A DNA stretch of 20,884 bases from NCBI GenBank assembly GCA_964435165.1, contig CAYSXY010000037.1, forward strand, positions 1-20,884, given 5' to 3'. A program made the translations under genes and the position numbers. The notes below the pieces were generated by a model. It saw only the letters and a program-made list of their open reading frames with translations, was not told the origin of the DNA and did no database searches. Of this stretch, positions 1 to 5,799 are shown piece after piece (position 1 is the first letter of the stretch; each line of letters begins with the position of its first letter). Origin of the DNA: CAYSXY01 sp964435165 (GTDB lineage: Bacteria > Pseudomonadota > Alphaproteobacteria > Rickettsiales > RI-342).

Positions 1-2
1 TA

Positions 3-731
3 GAATATGACGAAAATATCGGAGCCATCAAAGATCCATTTCTGAATATTTACCATCAGATGCAGGATGTAGATATTGCGAAACCAGCTCTTGGCTATCT
101 GTTATTTCTGCAAATGAAACTCAGAGACAAGAAGAATATTGATCTCATTTGCCCAGAGATAGACGACATAGCTACAATAACATCATTTTTCGAACAGCAT
201 TTCTTTTACCAGTATAAAGCACAAGGCGCATCACGTCTCCCAGTTTTGGCACTTTATGCACTTTACCAAGTAATCATTCCTGAACTGCGTAGATATGAAG
301 GAATGAGCCTGAAAGACCTAGAGCTTCATTCTGCGGCGGATTCACAAACTGGTGCGGTCGGCGATATAGAGATTAAAAGGGATAAGGGCATTTTTGAAGC
401 CGTTGAAGTAAAGCACAATATCAATGTCACAGAAGACCTGATTATTGACTCGGCTAAAAAGCTGATTAGCAGAAAAGTGAACAGATATTACGTTTTAACC
501 ACGCACAAAGAATGCACACCAGATGATACTATGATTGCCAAAATCAAAGAAGTGAGGGATAAAACAGGCTGTCAGATTATTGCTAACGGTGTTATACCTA
601 CAATTAAATATTACTTGCGTATGGTCGATAACCCAGCAGAAATATTCCAGCCTTATGTTGATCTGATCAAGACAGATACGGCCCTAACGCATGAACATAG
701 AGAATATTGGAATACCGTTGTTCTTGGCTAA
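3..731 (+). CDS. PD-(D/E)XK type II restriction endonuclease-like protein (5' end outside window)
   Basis: The reading frame is open to the left edge of the window, so the gene starts outside it; the ATG at 60 is internal, because 19 further in-frame codons precede it. Counting from that ATG, residues 102 (in GDIE) and 116-118 (EVK) form a D-x13-E-x-K arrangement typical of PD-(D/E)XK nucleases, followed by a region predicted to alternate strand and helix (RYYVLTT). Such an active site cuts DNA using Mg2+. A type II restriction enzyme is the most natural reading: it is a single-domain protein in an accessory region rich in mobile-element remains. No methyltransferase is visible, so a partner would have to lie to the left. 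The recognition specificity and exact family cannot be read from the sequence. Base composition is more AT-rich than the resolvase gene just after it, suggesting separate origins. The nuclease fold is fairly certain; the restriction role is inferred. Confidence 0.6.
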   Translation, partial: EYDENIGAIKDPFLNIYHQMQDVDIAKPALGYLLFLQMKLRDKKNIDLICPEIDDIATITSFFEQHFFYQYKAQGASRLPVLALYALYQVIIPELRRYEGMSLKDLELHSAADSQTGAVGDIEIKRDKGIFEAVEVKHNINVTEDLIIDSAKKLISRKVNRYYVLTTHKECTPDDTMIAKIKEVRDKTGCQIIANGVIPTIKYYLRMVDNPAEIFQPYVDLIKTDTALTHEHREYWNTVVLG

Positions 732-749
732 AAATCCTTCATATAAATA

Positions 750-765
750 TCAAACGACCGTTTGA
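750..765. promoter_or_regulatory. Palindrome upstream of resolvase (operator or res-subsite candidate)
   Basis: Arms TCAAACG and CGTTTGA are perfect reverse complements around a 2-base centre (AC), 31 bp before the resolvase ATG. Serine resolvases bind dyad sites (res subsites) next to their own gene, and these often overlap the promoter. A role as binding site is inferred; only the dyad is seen. Confidence 0.35.
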
Positions 766-796
766 ATTTTATACGCCTCTGCCCTAAACTGCCCGT

Positions 797-1264
797 ATGA
801 CTGATTTTGTGGGCTATTTTAGGGTATCAACAGACAGGCAAGGCCGTTCTGGTTTAGGGCTGGAAGCGCAGCGCGAGGCTGTCACGCGGTTCATTCATGG
901 GCGCGGCGCATTGCTGGCCGAATATACCGAGATAGAGAGCGGCAAAAAGAATGACCGCCCTGCCCTAGCTGATGCGCTTGCCCTTTGCCGCCAGCAAAAA
1001 GCTACCTTGCTGATTGCGCGGCTGGATCGTCTGGCCCGTTCGGTGGCGTTTATTTCTAATCTGATGGAAAGCGGCGCGGAATTTGTGGCCGTGGATATGC
1101 CCGAAGCCAACCGCCTAACAATGCACATTTTGGCCGCTGTGGCCGAGCATGAGCGCGAGGCCATAAGCGTTTGCGTCCGTGTTCTTTATCCGCTTGCCGC
1201 TGCTGGTCTGCCGACTGCAAGTCCGATTTGTGGGCTATCTCCCTTGCATCGCCAGCTTTTTTAG
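797..1264 (+). pseudogene. Serine recombinase (resolvase/invertase family), 3'-truncated
   Basis: The first ~123 residues are a resolvase catalytic domain. They contain the YFRVSTDRQ motif with the nucleophile at Ser11 and Arg9 beside it, the LIARLDRLARS block, and the helix ending AEHEREAIS. In intact family members this helix runs on into a basic arm and a helix-turn-helix DNA-binding domain. Here, at about position 1165, the sequence switches to unrelated material that is coding on the other strand, and the frame stops at 1264. The product would be about 155 residues against 180-200 for a small resolvase, and would lack DNA-recognition function. Its GC-rich codon usage differs from the nuclease gene upstream. 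It most likely marks a transposon or plasmid resolution module broken by a later rearrangement. Identity of the domain is secure; whether any residual protein is made is unknown. Confidence 0.85.
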
Positions 1265-1553
1265 GGGCTTCTATGTCTTTATCCTGTGCCTGTTGCTTTG
1301 GTATGGGATCGCGTTTGACCAGCCCGCGCATCCAGTCAGTCACCTTGTCGATTTTCTGACCGATAGCTTTGCGGGCGCGGGTTAGGATGCCTTGCTGCTC
1401 ACGCTCTAATAAATCGCGCTTGAGGGCTTCGGCCCGTTCGGCTGCAAGGCGGCGTTGTTCGGCGCGTTGCTTGCGGCGGTCGTCCGCCGCTAACTTCTGA
1501 TCGTGTGCGTCCAGCTTCTCCTGAATATCCTGCTTCCGTTTGCGCTTTTCCAA
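1166..1553 (-). pseudogene. Charged coiled-coil fragment, possibly the C-terminal part of a plasmid mobilisation (MobA/MobL-type) protein
   Basis: On the minus strand the frame encodes a Lys/Arg/Gln/Glu-rich, probably coiled-coil stretch (KLAADDRRKQRAEQRRLAAE, then KIDKVTDWMRGLVKRD). There is no good start: the first possible codon is a TTG at 1553, and the frame stays open upstream only to a stop near 1640. After about 1166 the frame runs antisense through the resolvase gene, where it is merely a shadow. The composition resembles the C-terminal tails of relaxases from alphaproteobacterial plasmids, and the position beside a broken resolvase fits that. However, no relaxase catalytic motif (His triad or Tyr) is present, so the assignment is tentative. 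It should be read as a decayed remnant rather than a working gene. Confidence 0.35.
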
Positions 1554-1589
1554 GCCATCAGATGGCGCGTCAGGCGCGTTTTGCTGTTC

Positions 1590-1942
1590 GGGTGGCCCGT
1601 CATTTGCCGGATGTCTTTGTATTCCTCGTGCATGGTCTCAATCTCTGCTTTTCACTTTTCATTATCAGCCTGCTGTTTGCCGTGATCCTGAAAAAGCTAC
1701 CGGACACCGACCTGACCTGGGAAAATATCTATCCTGGCGCATTGATCGCGACCGCGCTTTTCATGCTGGGCGAATATTTGCTGGGTATTTATTTTGGCAC
1801 GGCGCGGCCAGCCTCTGCTTATGGTGTGACCGGGTCGATCATCCTGCTGATGATATGGGTATCGTATTCCTGCTCTATCCTGCTTTTGGGAGCGGAGTAT
1901 AGTAAGGTAATGCAGCAGCAGAAACGTCAGGATAATGTTTAA
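1590..1942 (+). pseudogene. YihY/BrkB-family membrane protein, 5'-truncated remnant
   Basis: This is the C-terminal third of a YihY/BrkB (formerly 'ribonuclease BN') inner-membrane protein. It has a hydrophobic helix (FSLFIISLLFAVILKKLPD), then the family-typical W-x5-GALIATALFMLGEYLLGIYFG block, the ASAYGVTGSIILLMIWVSYS helix and the LLGAEYSKV ending. Full-length proteins have about 280-300 residues and six helices; here only about 110 residues and three helices remain. Upstream of about 1590 the sequence becomes the charged fragment coded on the opposite strand, so the N-terminal part is missing rather than frameshifted. The junction base is approximate. No start codon with a ribosome site belongs to it. 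The family has no firmly established biochemical role. Confidence 0.75.
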
Positions 1943-1981
1943 GCGGTCTGGCTTTTTAAATTTTTCTGAACAGTCAAATGC

Positions 1982-1993
1982 TGCCCCAGGAGG
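1982..1993. repeat. Duplicate of the tRNA-Leu(CAA) 3' end (att-like direct repeat, distal copy)
   Basis: The 12 bases TGCCCCAGGAGG here recur in the same orientation at 2170-2181, where they are the 3' end of tRNA-Leu(CAA). Integrative elements that use tRNA genes leave exactly this kind of copy. It lies in the 224-bp gene-free stretch 1943-2166, which otherwise holds the hairpin at 2005-2021, a GC-rich repeat-like tract and the tRNA-proximal inverted repeat. Confidence 0.5.
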
Positions 1994-2004
1994 ACATGCT
2001 CACT

Positions 2005-2021
2005 AGAAATCTTCGATTTCT
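2005..2021. repeat. Short perfect hairpin (AGAAATC/GATTTCT)
   Basis: Arms AGAAATC (2005-2011) and GATTTCT (2015-2021) flank a 3-base loop. It has no T-run on either side, so it does not look like an intrinsic terminator. It may be part of a dispersed palindromic element together with the adjoining tract at 2035-2085. Confidence 0.4.
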
Positions 2022-2125
2022 GATGCGCGTCAAATCCTAGCGCTCGATTTCGCTTCGCGTATCTCGCTGAGTCTTTGTCGAACCGGAAGCGGTTATTGCG
2101 CTTTGGTTCTCGTCATACCTTGGAT

Positions 2126-2170
2126 ACCATACACAAAAGGCCACCCTATGGGCGGACTTTTGTGTATGGT
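2126..2170 (-). terminator. 14-bp inverted repeat at the 3' end of tRNA-Leu(CAA)
   Basis: Arms ACCATACACAAAAG (2126-2139) and CTTTTGTGTATGGT (2157-2170) are perfect reverse complements. The inner 17 bases can pair further (GCC/GGC and CCC/GGG blocks around TAT). The right arm includes the discriminator base and CCA of the tRNA. In the minus-strand transcript it would form a long hairpin directly after the tRNA. No T-run follows, so it could be a terminator, a processing signal or an integration leftover. Confidence 0.45.
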
Positions 2171-2251
2171 GCCCCAGGAGGGACTCGAACCCCCACCTCC
2201 GAAGAGAGTAGATTTTGAGTCTACCGCGTCTACCAATTCCACCACTGGGGC
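2167..2251 (-). tRNA. tRNA-Leu (anticodon CAA), CCA encoded
   Basis: Read on the minus strand, the acceptor arms GCCCCAG and CTGGGGC pair perfectly and are followed by discriminator A and an encoded CCA. The D-arm contains TGGTAGAC, the anticodon stem TAGA/TCTA encloses loop CTCAAAA (anticodon CAA, reading UUG), a long variable arm follows as in class II tRNAs, and the T-arm contains GGTTCGAGTCC. The length of 85 with CCA is normal for tRNA-Leu. The 3' end is duplicated at 1982-1993, and the mobile-element debris lies on that side. This suggests that the tRNA served as an integration site and was restored intact. Confidence 0.95.
2170..2181. repeat. att-like direct repeat, tRNA copy
   Basis: TGCCCCAGGAGG within the 3' end of tRNA-Leu(CAA) is identical to 1982-1993, 188 bp away. 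See that entry for the integration interpretation. Confidence 0.5.
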
Positions 2252-2296
2252 ACGCAGCCTTTATGAACGGAAGCTTGCGCAGAATCAATCGATTAT

Positions 2297-3007
2297 TTAC
2301 GCATCACGTTGTTCTTGTGGTTGATACTCCGCCCAGATAGGTTTTTTCATATCGCCAATGAAGCGATGATGCCGTTCCTGCTCTTTTTCACTGAGAGGAA
2401 ACTCCCTCTTATCGCCCAGTAGCTGCTGGTAATCCTGGCTTTCCACCGCATGGTTGCTTATCGGCATTGCCGGCATATCAAGGGCGAATGCATCCTGTCG
2501 CCCCCCCATCAATTCTAAATAGACATCGGCGAGCAGTTCCGCATCAAGCAATGCGCCGTGCTTCGTCCGCGCGGATAAATCAATCTGAAAGCGTTTACAT
2601 AACGCATCGAGATTCGCCGGGGAGCCCGGGAATTTTTGACGCGCCATCTGCACCGTATCAATGGCACGGTTATCCGGCAGGCGCGGCTTGCCCAGCAAGC
2701 CCAATTCATGATTGAGAAATTTCATATCAAACGCCGCATTGTGGATGACCAGTGGCGCCTCGCCGATAAATGCCAAAAAGTCATCCGCCGAGTCTTTAAA
2801 TAACGGCTTATCTTGCAAGAATTCTGTTGATAGCCCATGCACCTGGAAAGCCTGCTCCGGCATATCGCGCTCGGGGTTGAGGTAGCAATGGAAAACGCGG
2901 CCTGTCCGCACATGGTGTTGCATTTCCACACAGCCGATTTCGACCATACGATGCCCTTCCGATGGTTCAAAGCCTGTGGTCTCCGTATCCAGTGCGATCT
3001 CACGCAT
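2297..3007 (-). CDS. dnaQ: DNA polymerase III epsilon subunit (3'-5' proofreading exonuclease)
   Basis: DnaQ removes misincorporated nucleotides during replication as part of the polymerase III core. The DEDDh exonuclease motifs are all visible: Exo I LDTET (Asp7, Glu9), Exo II HNAAFDMKFLNHE (Asp94), and Exo III KHGALLDAELLA (His150, Asp155). After the ~165-residue nuclease domain comes a shorter, charged C-terminal region that in the family binds the polymerase alpha subunit. The 236 residues match DnaQ lengths. The ATG is preceded by GGAGGA at an 8-base spacing. It overlaps the end of coaE by 8 bp, so the two are co-transcribed and probably translationally coupled. The order aroE-coaE-dnaQ is common in alphaproteobacteria. 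The 3' flank is tRNA-Leu rather than secB, which often follows in relatives. Confidence 0.95.
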   Translation of the reverse strand: MREIALDTETTGFEPSEGHRMVEIGCVEMQHHVRTGRVFHCYLNPERDMPEQAFQVHGLSTEFLQDKPLFKDSADDFLAFIGEAPLVIHNAAFDMKFLNHELGLLGKPRLPDNRAIDTVQMARQKFPGSPANLDALCKRFQIDLSARTKHGALLDAELLADVYLELMGGRQDAFALDMPAMPISNHAVESQDYQQLLGDKREFPLSEKEQERHHRFIGDMKKPIWAEYQPQEQRDA

Positions 3008-3611
3008 GGTGATGCTCCTCCTGCATGTGGTGACGCCGAAGCCAGGCGAGGCACTCTTTGAGTTGGCGACGGCTATGCGCCAACCCGCCGCCAGTGTGAA
3101 TCACGCGATCGGCACGCCGTCGCTTCTCACTATCCGGCATTTGCCGGGATAGAATCGCCTTGAAGCGCTCCTTTGTCATACCGGGACGGGCAAGCACGCG
3201 CTGTTGCTGAATATGGTAAGGGGCAGAGGCGACCAGCACAACATCCATACGCCTTTCGCCGCCCGTTTCAAACAGCAAAGGGATATCGAACACCGTCGCC
3301 CAATCGCGCGCGTGACGCCGTGCAAAGCGCTCCTGTTCTTGTCGCACCAGCGGATGAAGAATATTCTCCAATCTTTCCATTGCCACTTCATCATCAAAAA
3401 CGGCGGCTCCCAGTTTTTTGCGATCAATCGCTTCACACTGCAAGGTGGCCGGGAAGACCTCTGCCACGGCGCTGACCGCCTCGCCACCTTTCTCCAACAA
3501 GCAGTGCACGGCTTTATCCGAACAAAAAAGCGGCAACCCCATCTCGCGAAGCTGGCGGGCAATCGTTGATTTGCCCATACCGATAGAGCCGGTGACGCCA
3601 ATACGAATCAT
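3000..3611 (-). CDS. coaE: Dephospho-CoA kinase
   Basis: CoaE performs the last step of coenzyme A synthesis, phosphorylating the 3'-hydroxyl of dephospho-CoA with ATP in the cytoplasm. A P-loop GSIGMGKST lies at residues 8-16. The CoA-domain and lid features follow (LENILHPLVR, DIPLLFETG, and the RMDVVLVASAP strand). The length of 203 residues is standard. Its ATG overlaps the aroE stop as ATGA, and its own end overlaps dnaQ, so aroE-coaE-dnaQ forms one tightly packed operon. The C-terminus carries a His-rich tail (HHMQEEHHH) not needed for catalysis. Confidence 0.95.
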   Translation of the reverse strand: MIRIGVTGSIGMGKSTIARQLREMGLPLFCSDKAVHCLLEKGGEAVSAVAEVFPATLQCEAIDRKKLGAAVFDDEVAMERLENILHPLVRQEQERFARRHARDWATVFDIPLLFETGGERRMDVVLVASAPYHIQQQRVLARPGMTKERFKAILSRQMPDSEKRRRADRVIHTGGGLAHSRRQLKECLAWLRRHHMQEEHHHA

Positions 3612-4465
3612 GCGCTCATATGCTCCTGTAATTGCCGTTCCAACGGTGCGCGCTGCTCTGGCAGATAAGGATCGATGCCGAACCAGTGGCGAAAACCGAG
3701 TCGCCCCTGATGGATAAGCATACCAAGTCCGGTAACGGCTCGTAAGCCTTCTTTTTTGGCCTGTTGCAACAGCTTGGTTTCCAGTGGTTGGTAGACGATA
3801 TCCGCCACCACGGCATGAGAAGGCATCGCTTCCAGTGACAGATCAAGCGCAGGCTGCCCATCCATGCCAAGCGATGTCGTGTTCACCAGCAGATCGACAG
3901 TCTTTATTCTGTCAGCTTTATGTCTCCATTCGATAGGCTGCACAGCCTCTCCCATTGCCTCTGCCAGACTCTCGGCACGCGCCAATGTTCGGTTTGCAAG
4001 CCATATCGTGGAGATTCCTGCCTCCAGCAGCGCATAGATCACCGCCCGCGCCGCGCCGCCCGCCCCGAGCACCATCGCGCTATGAGTCTTTTGCCGCCAG
4101 TCTGGCACCTGTTCGTCAAGATTTTCAACAAAGCCAAATGCATCGCTGTTCATCCCAACGAGTCGGCCGTCACGGCACAGTAAAGTGTTCACGGCCCCCA
4201 TGGTACTAGCAGCTGCGTCATGCTCATCGGCGGCGCGAAATGCCGCTTCCTTATATGGAATAGTGACATTGGCCCCGGCAAAGCCGCTTTGTGGCAATAG
4301 AGATAACCAATACTCGACCGCCTCCGGTGCCACATCAAGCGGCACGTAAGCCCCGTTGATACCATGCTGTTGCAGCCAATAGCCGTGCAACACCGGCGAC
4401 AGGGAGTGACCTATCGGATGGCCGATAACGGCAGCAACCGTCGCATTTCCCGTGATCAACGTCAT
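3608..4465 (-). CDS. aroE: Shikimate 5-dehydrogenase (NADP+)
   Basis: AroE reduces 3-dehydroshikimate to shikimate in the chorismate pathway. The substrate-binding motif GHPIGHSLSP is near the N-terminus. The catalytic lysine sits in TIPYKE (Lys72 from the chosen start) with the partner Asp in NSDAFGF (Asp108). The nucleotide-binding loop is GAGGAARAV, followed by NRT for NADP recognition. I chose the ATG at 4465: it has AGGAAAG about 8 bases upstream and gives a protein beginning MTLITGNATVAAVIGHP, of family length (285 residues). An upstream ATG at 4504 would add 13 polar residues and has no usable ribosome site. It is the first gene of the aroE-coaE-dnaQ operon. A maf gene, frequently next to aroE in relatives, is absent here. 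Confidence 0.93.
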   Translation of the reverse strand: MTLITGNATVAAVIGHPIGHSLSPVLHGYWLQQHGINGAYVPLDVAPEAVEYWLSLLPQSGFAGANVTIPYKEAAFRAADEHDAAASTMGAVNTLLCRDGRLVGMNSDAFGFVENLDEQVPDWRQKTHSAMVLGAGGAARAVIYALLEAGISTIWLANRTLARAESLAEAMGEAVQPIEWRHKADRIKTVDLLVNTTSLGMDGQPALDLSLEAMPSHAVVADIVYQPLETKLLQQAKKEGLRAVTGLGMLIHQGRLGFRHWFGIDPYLPEQRAPLERQLQEHMSA

Positions 4466-4536
4466 CTTATTTCTTTCCTGACTTCTTTCCTTATGCTTTA
4501 GCATTCCTGTGCTGGCTGGCCAGATATAAATCCATA

Positions 4537-4591
4537 CCCCGGGTAAACCCGGGGGCGTTTCCCCTGCAGGGATACGAACGCCATGCGTTCG
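4537..4591. repeat. Two adjacent GC-rich hairpins between the FemAB-like gene and aroE
   Basis: CCCCGGG/CCCGGGG (4537-4554, TAAA loop) is followed 20 bases later by CGAACGC/GCGTTCG (4575-4591, CAT loop). Neither is followed by a T-run on the minus strand. They could slow transcription between the two genes or be a REP-like palindromic unit. The tandem arrangement suggests an extragenic repeat rather than a simple terminator. Confidence 0.4.
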
Positions 4592-4614
4592 CCGTCCAGC
4601 GGAACGTATAGACC

Positions 4615-5523
4615 TCAGACAAAGGTGCCGGATTGAGGGCGCACTTGTGCGCCGCAGCCCAACTTAAACCGGGCAATGCCTGCCCCACGCTCAGTATCGA
4701 CCATGCCTAAATCCAGCCAGCTTATGTTCTGTGTCACCGCATGGCGCATCGCACGCCAGAGCAGCAGATGATGTGCCTTCAGCTCTCGCCCACGCAGACT
4801 GTTGTAGCCTATCTGATAGGTGGCGGTACGGCCATGCAAACAGCACAGGATTGCGGCAACTGGCTGCGCGCCTTCCATCGCAAAGAGGGTGACGATTGCC
4901 ATGCCATGTGCATAGAGCCCTTCAATGAACCAGCGCGGTAATGATTCATAGCCGTTTTTCTTGCGCTGACGTTTATCATTTTCAAACAACCAATGAATGC
5001 GTGGATGATCCAGCCCCCCGATCTCTATCTTCAGTTTCGTCTGCTGTGCCTGTGTCAGGCTCGTCTGCCATTTGGGGTGGAGCAATGATTGCTGCGTCGC
5101 TTCATCCTGATGCAATGGCAGTACGGCCAGATGATGGGCTGAGACCACCTGACGCCACCCCGCCTGTTTTATATCAGCGATAGCTTCCCCTGCTTCCGGA
5201 ATCCAAAAGCACCAGCGACGCCAGTCTTTCGGGATATGCTGACGTAACTGCTCTGCGACTTCAGCTATGGCCGGTGGTTGAGCAGTTAGCCATACCGGGC
5301 CACGCATGGCATGGGTGAGGTGAAACGGACGGTAGGCGGTTCTTTCATAGAGCCTAAGAAAGCCGAGTCGCTCACCCTGCTCTTCCCATTCGAGCAGATG
5401 CAGCTTATTGTCAATTTGCTCCATCACCTTGGCATAGGCTGCGCTTTGCTGAAGTGGAAACACACCGCAAACCTCATTTTCGGGCATTGGGTCTTGCGGG
5501 TTGGTGATGCGGAGTTTCAACAT
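4615..5523 (-). CDS. FemAB-like / GNAT-fold acyltransferase (BioF2-like domain)
   Basis: The sequence fits the FemAB/GNAT double-fold family (lipid II:glycine glycyltransferase-like). It shows an N-terminal half with LQQSAAYAKVME and WxFWIPEAGEA segments, a central linker with the polar stretch NDKRQRKKNGYES, then AVAAILCCLHGRTATYQIGYN, HHLLLWRAMRHA and WLDLGMVDTERGAGIARFKLGCG. That last block is the typical FemAB C-terminal signature (D-G/M-G ... G-i-x-x-FK). Members attach amino acids to peptidoglycan precursors or acylate other envelope molecules; the actual substrate cannot be deduced. The start at 5523 (ATG) is preferred to the in-frame TTG at 5529. It has no strong ribosome site. It is separated from aroE by 149 bp containing paired hairpins and is divergent from the small membrane gene at 5587. 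Confidence 0.7.
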   Translation of the reverse strand: MLKLRITNPQDPMPENEVCGVFPLQQSAAYAKVMEQIDNKLHLLEWEEQGERLGFLRLYERTAYRPFHLTHAMRGPVWLTAQPPAIAEVAEQLRQHIPKDWRRWCFWIPEAGEAIADIKQAGWRQVVSAHHLAVLPLHQDEATQQSLLHPKWQTSLTQAQQTKLKIEIGGLDHPRIHWLFENDKRQRKKNGYESLPRWFIEGLYAHGMAIVTLFAMEGAQPVAAILCCLHGRTATYQIGYNSLRGRELKAHHLLLWRAMRHAVTQNISWLDLGMVDTERGAGIARFKLGCGAQVRPQSGTFV

Positions 5524-5586
5524 AGCCAATCAGTTGAATAAAATGTCAGTGCATGTCACCATAGGGCATTCAGTCATCACGGCAAT

Positions 5587-5790
5587 ATGGGAAGCATGGC
5601 AAAGGATTCTATCACCAGCGTTTATGGCCACCATATTCCCGCACCGCGCTGGACGCGCACGGCCTATCGCTTGCTGTTTTTGTATCTTATCGTGCCGCTG
5701 CTGGTACTGCTACTCGGCATCGACATCGCCCTGTACCTGCTTTTCACGGAAGGGATGGAGCGCTGCTACGGGATTTTTTGCTGGCTTTGA
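5587..5790 (+). CDS. Small single-pass membrane protein of unknown function
   Basis: The frame encodes 67 residues: a polar N-terminus, then RTAYRLLFLYLIVPLLVLLLGIDIALYLLF, a long hydrophobic segment, and a short tail ending CYGIFCWL with two cysteines. The hydrophobic core looks selected: the other frames here give no comparable membrane pattern. It is the only plus-strand gene inside the core block. It is convergent with lpd, with only 9 bp between the stops, and divergent from the FemAB-like gene. The start is uncertain: ATG 5587 and ATG 5596 are both possible, and neither has a clear Shine-Dalgarno sequence. Not recognised by name. Confidence 0.5.
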   Translation: MGSMAKDSITSVYGHHIPAPRWTRTAYRLLFLYLIVPLLVLLLGIDIALYLLFTEGMERCYGIFCWL

Positions 5791-5799
5791 GTCTGCTGC

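Noticed and set aside
1056..1165. Continuation of the opposite-strand charged frame through the resolvase gene
   Set aside because: This part is antisense to the conserved resolvase catalytic domain; the coding signal there belongs to the plus strand.
2037..2324. Small frames on both strands over tRNA-Leu(CAA)
   Set aside because: They translate the tRNA itself (SGGIGRRGRLK and QEGLEPPP type artefacts) and are not proteins.
4491..4688. 65-codon minus-strand frame between the FemAB-like gene and aroE
   Set aside because: Overlaps the end of the FemAB-like gene in another frame and translates the two palindromes; no ribosome site or motif.
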